DNA of 64,000 nt from CAZATK01 sp964488085 (GTDB taxonomy: Bacteria > Patescibacteriota > Minisyncoccia > UBA6257 > UBA11618): positions 1-64,000 of the forward strand of contig CAZATK010000001.1 of assembly GCA_964488085.1 (NCBI GenBank). The letters are read 5' to 3'. Shown piece by piece: positions 31,653 to 39,402 of the stretch. The position numbers and the translations under genes were made by a program. The notes beneath the pieces are model-generated. The model did no database searches. It was not told the origin of the DNA and saw only the letters and a list, made by a program, of their open reading frames with translations. Within the stretch, counting starts at the first letter, position 1, and every line of letters begins with the position of its first letter.

Positions 31653-32036
31653 TTATCTTAATTCAACTTTTCTTTTACCACTGCCGGCAGTTTTACGAAC
31701 GTTGCCTCTAATAGTTCTAGAATTAGTTTTGGTTCTCTGACCGCGTGCTGGTAAATGTCTCATATGCCGAGTCCCTTTATAGGACTGCATTTCTTTCATT
31801 AAACCAATATTCTGTTTTATAATCTGCCTTAATTCTCCTTCAACTTTATAATTTTTTTCTATAAAACTTTTAATCATATTCACTTCTTGCGCATTTAAGT
31901 CCTTAACACGCTTATCCGGACTTATTTTAGTGGCTTCAAGAATTTTCTTAGAAAGACCACTGCCAATACCATAAAAATACGTCAAAGCAATTTCCGTTCT
32001 TTTATTGTCCGGTACATTAATTCCTAATAGTCTCAT
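31653..32036 (-). CDS. rpsM: 30S ribosomal protein S13
   Basis: 127 residues beginning MRLLGINVPDNKRTEIALTY and ending with the basic tail after GTRHMRHLPARGQRTKTNSRT, which contacts the subunit bridge and P-site tRNA. Standard position between rpmJ and rpsK. Confidence 0.96.
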   Translation of the reverse strand: MRLLGINVPDNKRTEIALTYFYGIGSGLSKKILEATKISPDKRVKDLNAQEVNMIKSFIEKNYKVEGELRQIIKQNIGLMKEMQSYKGTRHMRHLPARGQRTKTNSRTIRGNVRKTAGSGKRKVELR

Positions 32037-32039
32037 AAA

Positions 32040-32153
32040 TTAACCTTGTCTTTGTTTGTGTTTGGGAATTTTGCAAATAACATAAACCCGTCCCTGACGA
32101 CGGACTGTTTTGCAACTATTACAAATCTTTTTAACAGATGACCTAACTTTCAT
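32040..32153 (-). CDS. rpmJ: 50S ribosomal protein L36
   Basis: A 37-residue protein starting MKVRSSVKKICNSCKTVRRQ and ending KIPKHKQRQG, with zinc ligands C11, C14, C27 and His near 32. This is the zinc-binding form. It lies between infA and rpsM as in most bacteria. Confidence 0.95.
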   Translation of the reverse strand: MKVRSSVKKICNSCKTVRRQGRVYVICKIPKHKQRQG

Positions 32154-32161
32154 AAATAAAA

Positions 32162-32380
32162 TTAATTTCTCCGAATAATTCTTCCTCGTTTTGCGTCATA
32201 AGGGCTCATTTCAACAATTACTCTATCGCCGGGTAAAATCTTAATATGGTTTAATCTCATCTTTCCAGACAAGTACCCCAGTATCTCTACACCGTCTTGG
32301 AATTTGATTCTAAAAGTAGTTGCCGGCAATGCCTCCATCACTATCCCCTCAACTTTCTTGCTCGAGTTATTAACACTCAT
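32162..32380 (-). CDS. infA: translation initiation factor IF-1
   Basis: 72 residues of the S1-like OB fold (VEGIVMEALPATTFRIKFQDGVEILGYLSGKMRLNHIKILPGDRVIVEMSPYD). IF-1 occupies the A site during initiation. The ATG at 32380 is used rather than an upstream TTG, since it matches family length and lies a few bases after the predicted start site. First gene of the ribosomal operon. Confidence 0.95.
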   Translation of the reverse strand: MSVNNSSKKVEGIVMEALPATTFRIKFQDGVEILGYLSGKMRLNHIKILPGDRVIVEMSPYDAKRGRIIRRN

Positions 32381-32393
32381 CGAATATTGCAAG

Positions 32394-32423
32394 ATAATAG
32401 CATATAAGCAATATTTTCGTCAA
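32394..32423 (-). promoter_or_regulatory. promoter of the infA-rpsI ribosomal operon
   Basis: On the minus strand TTGACG (32423-32418), 18 bases, TATTAT (32399-32394). The leader before the infA ATG would be about seven bases, without a Shine-Dalgarno sequence. Confidence 0.65.
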
Positions 32424-32438
32424 GTAAAAACAAAATCA

Positions 32439-33935
32439 TTATTTCACCTCAATCTTAACTTTAGAGGAACTAGTATCTTCCGGAATAGATTTTACATAAA
32501 ACGGCCAAAGAGTTACCGAAGCGCTTGCAAGTCCCGGCAGGGCAAAAATTGTGGTCTTTAAATCAACTTTGGATTTGCCTGCTATTTTTTTACGCAAATC
32601 ATTTACGTCAATTGGCCTTTCCACCACCGCCGTAAAATCAATCGGCAAGCTAATTGAGTCATTTTTAAAATCAGCATTAGCGATACCATATTTTAAATTA
32701 TTATTATTAAATATAAAATCCTGACCCTTGTCAGATTTCATTTTATCAGTCATAAAAACTAATATATCTTTTTCTTTAAAACCAATAACCTTCATTTCGC
32801 CTTCAGCCATAATAGAAAATTCATTATTTTGATTTACATTCGGATCAGCTTCGGTTTTTAAAAGAGTAAACTTTTTTGAACCCTCAACCATCTTAAAGTT
32901 GGGGGGTAATTGAGAAGCTAATTGACTGTTAATTGACTCTTCTAAAACTTCGGCAATTTTATTTTTAGCGCTTTTAATATCAGCTTCATTGGGATAGGCC
33001 ATTGCTCCGGAAAATCCTCCCTTTAACGGTTCTTTAATCTCTCCGTAAAAAGCCGCGTATTTGGGTGTCCCTTTAAATCCAGGAATTTTTAAATCAGACG
33101 CAGAAGCAATATTATATTCAACACCGGACTTATCAGCAACAACATCGGCCTCAATAGAAGACGGGGTAATTTTACCGTCAACAATTTTGCCTCCCGGCAC
33201 TACTATGTCTTTTACTAAACGCAAAATTTTATCATCATTGGTAATAAATCTTGTAGTGGCCACTAGTTTTTGCGGTTCAGAACTATAACCGTTATAAACA
33301 ATTAGCTTCCCGCTGGCTTTTTTATTAACAACTTTTTTTCCGGTAGCCGGAAAAACCATTTGGGCATTTTTCTTTTGAGAAAAAATCTCCGAGGGAATAT
33401 CGCCATCTTTTTTTACAGAAACCAAATCATTAAAAGACCAATCGGATTTTTGGGTGATAATTTGAATTGTAGCTCTCGGTAAAATATTAGTAGCTACCCA
33501 AAAAGACGGAACTCCAAACAAAACTAAAAAGACCGCGCTAATAAAATATTTTTTCTTGAAAAAAAACTTTCTTTTCTTTTTTTCACTAACCAAAACCGCA
33601 TTATTCTCACCGTTATTGCCGATATCTGCTTCTGGAAATATTTCTTCTTCAACATCTTGCCATTTTTTAGGCCTGTTTTGAGCAAAAAATGGGTTCGACG
33701 CTTCTAAATTAACAGCTTTGGCTAATTTGACCACCCTCTCATCAACGGATTCAACGGTTACTTTTTTATCAGTGGCTTCGCTTAATTTTTTCAAAACCTT
33801 AAAATTGCTTTCCACTTCAGCTAGTTTTGAAAAGTTAGGAACAATTAAAGTTACAATGTCCGACTCGCTGTTAACAATTTGATCGACAATATCTTTTAAG
33901 GAGTCACTTTTATTAAGGTGGATTTTTTTTGACAT
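32439..33935 (-). CDS. single-pass membrane protein with baseplate J-like domain
   Basis: A 498-residue protein. Residues 1-130 are cytoplasmic and polar, a membrane helix lies at about 132-152 (FISAVFLVLFGVPSFWVATNI), and the large outer part has ASGKLIVYNGYSSEPQKLVATTRFIT followed by VPGGKIVDGKITPSSIEADVVADKSGVEYNI, the pattern annotated as baseplate J/gp47-like. Patescibacteria often carry such a protein outside any phage context. No phage genes are near. Its role on the cell surface is unknown. Confidence 0.7.
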   Translation of the reverse strand: MSKKIHLNKSDSLKDIVDQIVNSESDIVTLIVPNFSKLAEVESNFKVLKKLSEATDKKVTVESVDERVVKLAKAVNLEASNPFFAQNRPKKWQDVEEEIFPEADIGNNGENNAVLVSEKKKRKFFFKKKYFISAVFLVLFGVPSFWVATNILPRATIQIITQKSDWSFNDLVSVKKDGDIPSEIFSQKKNAQMVFPATGKKVVNKKASGKLIVYNGYSSEPQKLVATTRFITNDDKILRLVKDIVVPGGKIVDGKITPSSIEADVVADKSGVEYNIASASDLKIPGFKGTPKYAAFYGEIKEPLKGGFSGAMAYPNEADIKSAKNKIAEVLEESINSQLASQLPPNFKMVEGSKKFTLLKTEADPNVNQNNEFSIMAEGEMKVIGFKEKDILVFMTDKMKSDKGQDFIFNNNNLKYGIANADFKNDSISLPIDFTAVVERPIDVNDLRKKIAGKSKVDLKTTIFALPGLASASVTLWPFYVKSIPEDTSSSKVKIEVK

Positions 33936-33938
33936 AGC

Positions 33939-34943
33939 TTACGCAGTTATTCTAACACGAGAAATAATTTTTTTCACGGCATCTACTATAGATTTATTTC
34001 CCATTCCATATTTTTCTATTAGTTCTTCCGGTTTTCCCGATTCTCCAAAAGTGTCATGCATACCAACAAACTCCATCAGCACCGGATGATGTTTTACTAA
34101 AAATTCGGCCACAGCTCCGCCCAATCCCCCAGTCACTTGATGTTCTTCAACTGCCACGACAGCGCCACATTTTTTACTTAAATTTAAAATTAGTTTTTCA
34201 TCAAGGGGTTTGATTGTATGGCAGTTTAAAACAATTGTTCCAATTTTATTTTTTTCTAAATCTAGAGCGGCCATCAGGCAATTATGCAATAATGGACCGC
34301 ATCCAATTATTAGAACTCTGGGCTTATCCGATTCCCATAATATTTCAGCTTTCCCCGGAATAAAGGGGGTTTCTTCCGTCGTAAAAACGGGACTTTTTTC
34401 TCGAGCCAAACGAATATAACAAGGTCCCCAAATTTTGGCGGACGCAATCGTGGCTTTTTTAGCTTCAATGGCATCACAAGGCACAAAAATCTTCATATTC
34501 GGCATAACTCTCATAATTGCTATATCTTCAGTCATCTGGTGAGTAGCGCCATCAGGACCAACAGAAACTCCGGCATGTGAACCAATAATTTTTACATTGG
34601 AATCATTATAAGCAATAGTAGTACGAATCTGTTCCCAATTTCTTCCGGGAGAAAAAGCCGCGTAAGAAGAAATGAAAGGAATTTTCCCACTGACTCCTAA
34701 TCCCGCAGCTATTGCCGCCATATTTTGTTCGGCCACTCCAACATCAAAAAATCTTTCAGGAAATTTTTCTTGAAATTTATAAGAACGAGTTGATTCGCTT
34801 AAGTCAGCGCATAAAACTACGACATTGGAATCCTTTTCTCCGGCAATAACCAAGCCATCACCATAACCATCGCGAGTCGGCTTTTGTTCCACTTGCCCAT
34901 TAAATAATTTTGACTCTAATTTTGCTGATAAATTTAATGACAT
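33939..34943 (-). CDS. transketolase, C-terminal subunit
   Basis: 334 residues corresponding to the pyrimidine-binding and C-terminal domains of transketolase. The catalytic Glu is in DVGVAEQNMAAIAAG, with SYAAFSPGRNWEQIR and GSHAGVSVGPDGATHQMTEDIA following. With the N-terminal subunit one base upstream it forms the two-subunit enzyme of the non-oxidative pentose phosphate pathway. The neighbouring rpe, rpiB and gap genes fit this role. A DXP-synthase-like activity is less likely, given the TK-type motifs and the context. Confidence 0.93.
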   Translation of the reverse strand: MSLNLSAKLESKLFNGQVEQKPTRDGYGDGLVIAGEKDSNVVVLCADLSESTRSYKFQEKFPERFFDVGVAEQNMAAIAAGLGVSGKIPFISSYAAFSPGRNWEQIRTTIAYNDSNVKIIGSHAGVSVGPDGATHQMTEDIAIMRVMPNMKIFVPCDAIEAKKATIASAKIWGPCYIRLAREKSPVFTTEETPFIPGKAEILWESDKPRVLIIGCGPLLHNCLMAALDLEKNKIGTIVLNCHTIKPLDEKLILNLSKKCGAVVAVEEHQVTGGLGGAVAEFLVKHHPVLMEFVGMHDTFGESGKPEELIEKYGMGNKSIVDAVKKIISRVRITA

Positions 34944-35807
34944 TTATTGGTGTTCACTTTTTATTTTGCCCTTTAAGGTTCTTAGTTCGTCTAAAGATTT
35001 TCGGGCTTCTTCTTTATTAAAAGATTTGCTATGCCATAAATAATCAAATTCCATAAAATCCACTCCCTTACCCGGTATTGTATGGGCAATAATGACAGTT
35101 GGTTTTTCATAAATTGCTTTAGCCTCAAAAACAGCGTCCACAAATTGTTCTATATTATGACCATCAACTTCAATTACATGCCAATTAAATGATTCGTATT
35201 TGTCTCTCAAGGACTCCAACGGCATAATATTTTCCGTCATGCCGTCAATTTGAATATTATTTCTATCAATAATTGCGGTTAGATTATTTAACTTATATTT
35301 AGCGGCAAACATAACTGCCTCCCAGGTATTGCCAGCGTCCTGCTCGCCATCAGACATAATGCAATAAACTTGGTATTTTTTATTATCCAGTTTTCCCGCC
35401 AAAGCCACACCGCAAGATTGAGACAAGCCAGACCCCAATGGGCCAGATGTCGTTTCACTGCCAGGCAAAACTGCACGATGAGGATGACCCTGTAAACGTG
35501 TTCCCAGTTTTCTTAAGGTTTTTAGTTCTTCTTTTGGAAAATAACCGGCATGAGCCATAACCGCATAACGAATAGGACAAATATGACCATTGGATAAAAT
35601 AAGACGATCACGATCGTGCCAATCAGGTTTTTTGGGATTATGATTTAAAATATGAAAATAGAACGCGGTAAAGATATCAGCCATCCCAAGAGGCCCCGCC
35701 ACATGACCGGAACCGGCATTAATGACCATTTCAATGGTGTCATATCTGATTTCTGCCGCCTTTTCTTCTAATTGTTTTAATTTTTTTTCGTGAAGTCTTT
35801 CCATCAC
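34944..35807 (-). CDS. transketolase, N-terminal (TPP-binding) subunit
   Basis: 287 residues with the thiamine diphosphate site MSDGEQDAGNTWEAVMFAAKYKLNNLTAIIDRN, the conserved GHPHRAVLPGSETTSGPLGSGLSQ and LSNGHICPIRYAVMAHAG. It supplies the cofactor half of a split transketolase and abuts the C-terminal subunit with no spacer. Confidence 0.94.
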   Translation of the reverse strand: MMERLHEKKLKQLEEKAAEIRYDTIEMVINAGSGHVAGPLGMADIFTAFYFHILNHNPKKPDWHDRDRLILSNGHICPIRYAVMAHAGYFPKEELKTLRKLGTRLQGHPHRAVLPGSETTSGPLGSGLSQSCGVALAGKLDNKKYQVYCIMSDGEQDAGNTWEAVMFAAKYKLNNLTAIIDRNNIQIDGMTENIMPLESLRDKYESFNWHVIEVDGHNIEQFVDAVFEAKAIYEKPTVIIAHTIPGKGVDFMEFDYLWHSKSFNKEEARKSLDELRTLKGKIKSEHQ

Positions 35808-35815
35808 CTATATTT

Positions 35816-36466
35816 TTATACATGAGCCAATCTCGTAAGGGCTTCTTTGGGGTCGTTACTATTATATATATAGGAAGCCGAAACAATGATATCTGCCCCA
35901 GCTTCTTTGGCTAGCTTGGCGGTTTCTAGATTAATACCGCCATCTACTTCTATTCTAACACTTGGCTGTCTTTCTCGTAAGTAAGCGATTTTCTTTAATG
36001 TTGAACCCTCAAATACTTGTCCTGCCTTACCAGGCATTACAGATAAAATTTGGAAAAAAAATACTTTGTTAAGATAGGGGTCTAATTTTTCTACAGGGGC
36101 CACAGGATTAATAGACAACATTAAATCTGCGCCATATTTACTGCAAAGATTTAATAAACTATCAACATCTAAACTGCTTATAGTTTCCAAATGCACTATT
36201 AATCTTTTTACTCCGGCCCTAAGCCAATGTTCAGCAAAATTAAGAGGATTAATAATCATAAGATGAACTTCTGTTTTAATAATATTAGAAAGTTGTAAAC
36301 TTTGAAATTCTTCTGGATTGCCCCAAGTCTCTATAGAAGAAAAAAGACCGTCACCCACATCAAGATGAATCCATTCACCGGATGATGGAAGAAATTCTTT
36401 TGCCTTTTCTATTAAACTTTTAGCAGTATTAAAATCTGGGGCGTTAATGGCGGGAATAACTTGCAT
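35816..36466 (-). CDS. rpe: ribulose-phosphate 3-epimerase-like protein
   Basis: A 216-residue TIM barrel that should interconvert ribulose 5-phosphate and xylulose 5-phosphate. Metal ligands are suggested by WIHLDVGDG (usual HIDVMDG), EVHLMI and IEVDGGIN, and the phosphate site by ADIIVSASYIY. The N-terminal VIPAINAPDF is diverged from the typical PSILSADF, so the assignment rests on the rest of the barrel and on the neighbours (transketolase, rpiB). Confidence 0.82.
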   Translation of the reverse strand: MQVIPAINAPDFNTAKSLIEKAKEFLPSSGEWIHLDVGDGLFSSIETWGNPEEFQSLQLSNIIKTEVHLMIINPLNFAEHWLRAGVKRLIVHLETISSLDVDSLLNLCSKYGADLMLSINPVAPVEKLDPYLNKVFFFQILSVMPGKAGQVFEGSTLKKIAYLRERQPSVRIEVDGGINLETAKLAKEAGADIIVSASYIYNSNDPKEALTRLAHV

Positions 36467-36469
36467 CTC

Positions 36470-36916
36470 TTATTTATCAATCTCTTTTATCTTATCTACT
36501 CTTCGACGATGTCTTTCTTCTAAAGAAAACGGCGTAGTTAAAAAGACATCGGCAATATCTTGCGCAACATTTAAATTTACAAAATCTGCAGATATTCCGA
36601 TAACATTTATATCTTCGTCATTGCGCCCCATTTGCGCATGTTTGGCGGTAATCACGGTGCCGGCACGCACTCCTCTAAATTTATTTACCGCGACAACCAT
36701 GCCAATTCCCGAACCGCAAATAAGAATTCCTCTGTCGGTGTCAGGATTAACACTAACTTTCTCTCCCACTAACTTGGCAAAATCCGGATAATCATCACCG
36801 GCATCATATTGACTATTACCTAAATCAACAACTTGATAATTTTTATCAAGCAGATATTGTTTAATTTTTTCTTTTAATTCATAACCGCGATGATCGGCTC
36901 CTAAATAAATTATCAT
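36470..36916 (-). CDS. rpiB: ribose-5-phosphate isomerase B
   Basis: 148 residues with LGADHRGYELKEKIKQYL at the start, ILICGSGIGMVVAVNKF with the catalytic Cys, and RVDKIKEID at the end, all RpiB signatures. It overlaps gap by 4 bases and is followed after 3 bases by rpe, so the pentose-phosphate genes form one operon. Confidence 0.93.
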   Translation of the reverse strand: MIIYLGADHRGYELKEKIKQYLLDKNYQVVDLGNSQYDAGDDYPDFAKLVGEKVSVNPDTDRGILICGSGIGMVVAVNKFRGVRAGTVITAKHAQMGRNDEDINVIGISADFVNLNVAQDIADVFLTTPFSLEERHRRRVDKIKEIDK

Positions 36917-37947
36917 AATGCCTCTCCCACCCTCTCTATATGTTTAACTAAAGTTGTTGCATACCCCCACTCATTGTCATACCAAGAAAATACTTTAACC
37001 AAATCTCCATCAACTACTTTAGTAAAAGACAAATCAATGATCGCTCCATAAGGCATACCAATTACATCAGAAGAAACTATAGGATCTTCAACAACCGTTA
37101 AAACATCTTTCCAGCGCTGTTCTCCTGCCGCTTTGCGAAATATATCATTAACCTCTTCAACGCTGGTTGGCCTTGCCGAAACAAAAGTAAAATCCCCTAA
37201 CGAAACAACTATTGATGGCACCCTAATTGCCATGCCATCAAATTTTCCTTCTAAATTTTTTAACACTCTTGTAACCGAAACTGTAACGCCACTAGCAGCT
37301 GGAATAATATTCATAGATGCCGCTCTGCCACGACGAAAATCTTTACTCTTACCAGCCAGACTATCAACTAAACTTTGAGTGGCCGTATAAGCGTGGACGG
37401 AGCTTAAAAATGCTTTTTTGACGCCGACAGTTTCCGACATAATAGCCGCCACCGGATGAGTGGCATTGGTAGTGCATGAGCCATTGGAAGTAATAAGGCA
37501 GTTTTTGAATTGCTCTTCATTTAGTCCCAATAAAACTGTTTTGGCTTTCTCTTGCTCTTCGTCTTTTGCGGGAGAAGAAATAACAACTCTTTTAGCGCCC
37601 GCTTTTAAATGCGCTGAAGATTTTTCAAAGGACTCAAAAATTCCAGTCGCCTCTAGGGCGACATCAACATCCAAGTCTTTCCACGGCAGTAGAGAAGGAT
37701 CTTTTTCTTGTAAAACCAAAGTTCTTTTCCCATCCACAATTAAATAATTTTTACCGCCTTCAGTGGTTGTTTGAATATTTTTATTGTAAGTTCTGTAAAC
37801 AGTGTCATATTTTAAAAGATAGGCCAGATTATCAACATCGCTAAGATCGTTAATGGCAACAATATCAAATTTTTCATGAGCTTGGCGAAAAAATAATCGC
37901 CCAATACGACCAAAACCATTGATAGCAATTTTTATTTTTTTATTCAT
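36913..37947 (-). CDS. gap: glyceraldehyde-3-phosphate dehydrogenase
   Basis: A 344-residue GAPDH. MNKKIKIAINGFGRIGRLFFR (NAD-binding), SNGSCTTNATHPVAA with the catalytic Cys, and WYDNEWGYATTLV are diagnostic. The start at 37947 is chosen over a longer frame that would overlap the upstream DUF192 gene. TATACT lies nine bases before this ATG, again a nearly leaderless start. Confidence 0.95.
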   Translation of the reverse strand: MNKKIKIAINGFGRIGRLFFRQAHEKFDIVAINDLSDVDNLAYLLKYDTVYRTYNKNIQTTTEGGKNYLIVDGKRTLVLQEKDPSLLPWKDLDVDVALEATGIFESFEKSSAHLKAGAKRVVISSPAKDEEQEKAKTVLLGLNEEQFKNCLITSNGSCTTNATHPVAAIMSETVGVKKAFLSSVHAYTATQSLVDSLAGKSKDFRRGRAASMNIIPAASGVTVSVTRVLKNLEGKFDGMAIRVPSIVVSLGDFTFVSARPTSVEEVNDIFRKAAGEQRWKDVLTVVEDPIVSSDVIGMPYGAIIDLSFTKVVDGDLVKVFSWYDNEWGYATTLVKHIERVGEAL

Positions 37948-37954
37948 TGTAGTA

Positions 37955-38440
37955 TCAGTATAAAACAAGTTTACCCCCTTCGTAAATAAAAACTTCACTC
38001 CCCTCGCGGACTCCCCATTTACTGGCAGAACCGGCATTAATTTCTAAAACAAGATTAACCGGTTCAGGAGAAGAACGCAGTTCAAGATTGCTGATCGTGG
38101 CTGGAGGAACATTTTCTGCCAAACCAACTACTTTATTATTTTTAATCCAAATAATATCTAGAGGAAATTTCATGCCGCGCATCCAAAATTTTTGAATGGC
38201 TGGTTCATTAAAAATGAAAAGCATGCCATCATTTTCACCTAAAAACTTTCTGCCGGATAACCCCTTTGCCCTGCCCCAGTCATTTTGGGCAACTTCAACT
38301 CGCCACTCTTGAGTATTGATTTTGACTTTTACATTCCCGCCTATCAAAGTTTTTGGATAAAAAAGATAAATTAATATCGCGATTATAATAAATACAAAAA
38401 CTATGGTCGCCACAATGGGAATCATTTTCTTTTTATTCAT
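37955..38440 (-). CDS. membrane-anchored DUF192 protein
   Basis: 161 residues: N-terminal helix (about 7-29, IPIVATIVFVFIIIAILIYLF), then a DUF192 domain with GLSGRKFLGENDGMLFIF, FWMRGMKFPLDIIWI and VLEINAGSASKWGVREG. DUF192 proteins are small exported beta-barrel domains of unknown function. TATAAT (near 38451-38456) lies about 11 bases before the ATG. The gene is unrelated in function to the downstream sugar-phosphate genes. Confidence 0.85.
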   Translation of the reverse strand: MNKKKMIPIVATIVFVFIIIAILIYLFYPKTLIGGNVKVKINTQEWRVEVAQNDWGRAKGLSGRKFLGENDGMLFIFNEPAIQKFWMRGMKFPLDIIWIKNNKVVGLAENVPPATISNLELRSSPEPVNLVLEINAGSASKWGVREGSEVFIYEGGKLVLY

Positions 38441-38455
38441 CGTTGTTTTTAATTA

Positions 38456-38500
38456 TAAACCCTCTCCGCGTAGTTTGCTACGCGGCATCAGGGGAGGGTT
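38456..38500 (-). terminator. hairpin carrying the SpoU-gene stop codon
   Basis: On the minus strand CCGCGTAG-CAAA-CTACGCGG, enclosed by AACCCTC/GAGGGTT and followed by TATAATT. It can act as a weak terminator; its foot adjoins the -10 box of the DUF192 gene. More palindromes (GTCGGC-TCC-GCCGAC, GTCGCC-TAC-GGGCGAC) follow at 38512-38556 inside the C-terminal coding region. Confidence 0.6.
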
Positions 38501-39068
38501 TTTCGGAGAAGAGTCGGCTCCGCCGACCCTTTATTTTTAGTCGCCTACGGGCGACCTCGCCCTTCATCCCACCGCCAATGCGGGGGCTTTCGGGCTCGAA
38601 ACCGATAAAATGAAAACTGACAATACCAAAGGCCACTGCAACATTTAATGATTCTTTTTTACCATGCATGGGGATTTCTAAAATCGTATCACATTTTTTA
38701 AGAATCGTTGGCGAAAGCCCTTTAATTTCATTTCCTAAAACAAAAACAGTATTTTTAATATCATGAGAGGCGACTTTGAATTTATAATAAGGCATTGATT
38801 TTTTTGATTGCTCAATAGCCACAATTTTATATCTTTCTTTTTTTAATTGATCAATAACAGTGCTTGTTCTTTTCGCAAATTCCCATTGAACTGTTTTTTC
38901 CGCCCCCAACGAAACTTTAGTAAATTTTTGTAAGGGCGCGCCAAAACGATCCAGTGGTTGGGGAGTGATTCCGCACAGGTAAATTTTCTCTATACCCACT
39001 GCGTCAGCCGTTCTAAAAATAGAACCGACATTGTAAATGCTACGAATGTTGTGCAGTATAACTTTCAT
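38478..39068 (-). CDS. SpoU/TrmH-family RNA 2'-O-methyltransferase with repeat-derived tail
   Basis: A SPOUT methylase acting on tRNA or rRNA. LHNIRSIYNVGSIFRTADAVG (motif 1), FVLGNEIKGLS (motif 2) and LEIPMHGKKESLNVAVAFGI (motif 3, knot) are all present in about 160 residues. The last about 33 residues (from RIGGGMKGEVARRRL) are encoded by a run of GC-rich palindromes and are unlike the family, so insertion of repeats has probably extended the protein. The stop lies in a hairpin. Confidence 0.9.
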   Translation of the reverse strand: MKVILHNIRSIYNVGSIFRTADAVGIEKIYLCGITPQPLDRFGAPLQKFTKVSLGAEKTVQWEFAKRTSTVIDQLKKERYKIVAIEQSKKSMPYYKFKVASHDIKNTVFVLGNEIKGLSPTILKKCDTILEIPMHGKKESLNVAVAFGIVSFHFIGFEPESPRIGGGMKGEVARRRLKIKGRRSRLFSEKPSPDAA

Positions 39069-39089
39069 TAGAAATGTAATTTATACCAT

Positions 39090-39118
39090 TTGACTAAATA
39101 TTACAAATGTTTTAATAT
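39090..39118 (+). promoter_or_regulatory. promoter of csrA
   Basis: TTGACT (39090-39095), 17 bases, TAATAT (39113-39118), giving a leader of about 40 bases. Confidence 0.7.
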
Positions 39119-39151
39119 GCGGGAAGTTCGTTTTTCAGCCCCACACCCAGA

Positions 39152-39165
39152 GAGAAGGAGTTCTC
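39152..39165 (+). promoter_or_regulatory. hairpin presenting the csrA ribosome binding site, candidate CsrA site
   Basis: GAGAA-GGAG-TTCTC: a 5-bp stem with GGAG in the loop, ending one base before the ATG. CsrA binds GGA in hairpin loops at ribosome binding sites, so this looks like an autoregulatory site. Confidence 0.6.
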
Positions 39166-39166
39166 A

Positions 39167-39361
39167 ATGTTAGTCCTTACCCGCAGAAGGAATGAAATTA
39201 TTATGATTAATGATAATATCAAGATTGTTGTTGTTGACATCAGAGGAGACAAAGTGCGACTGGGCATAGAAGCGCCCAAAGAAGTGCCCGTACACCGCCG
39301 AGAAGTGTACGATGCCATTCAGAGGGAGAGCAAAAAGGGCGAAGACCCGCAAACCGATTAA
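39167..39361 (+). CDS. csrA: carbon storage regulator CsrA
   Basis: 64 residues starting MLVLTRRRNEIIMINDNIKI, then VVDIRGDKVRLGIEAPKEVPVHRREVYDAI, which includes the strand-1 LTRR and the VHRREV RNA-binding motif. CsrA is a dimeric RNA-binding protein that represses or activates mRNAs by binding GGA-containing leaders. It is a single gene with a consensus-like promoter, a hairpin around the ribosome binding site and a strong terminator. No FliW or flagellar gene is in the window. Several small genes here with AAGGAG leaders could be targets (inference). Confidence 0.95.
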   Translation: MLVLTRRRNEIIMINDNIKIVVVDIRGDKVRLGIEAPKEVPVHRREVYDAIQRESKKGEDPQTD

Positions 39362-39367
39362 GTGACA

Positions 39368-39402
39368 AATCCGTTCGCCAGTGGCGAACGGATTATTTTT
39401 TT
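39368..39402 (+). terminator. intrinsic terminator of csrA
   Basis: AATCCGTTCGCC-AGT-GGCGAACGGATT, a perfect 12-bp stem, followed by ATTTTTTTA. Confidence 0.92.

Noticed and set aside
32439..33935. Prophage remnant suggested by the baseplate J-like domain
   Set aside because: It has a membrane anchor, no phage genes are near, and it sits in a conserved-looking housekeeping context.
37948..38037. N-terminal extension of GAPDH
   Set aside because: It overlaps the DUF192 gene in another frame and precedes the conserved MNKKIKIAINGFGRIG start.
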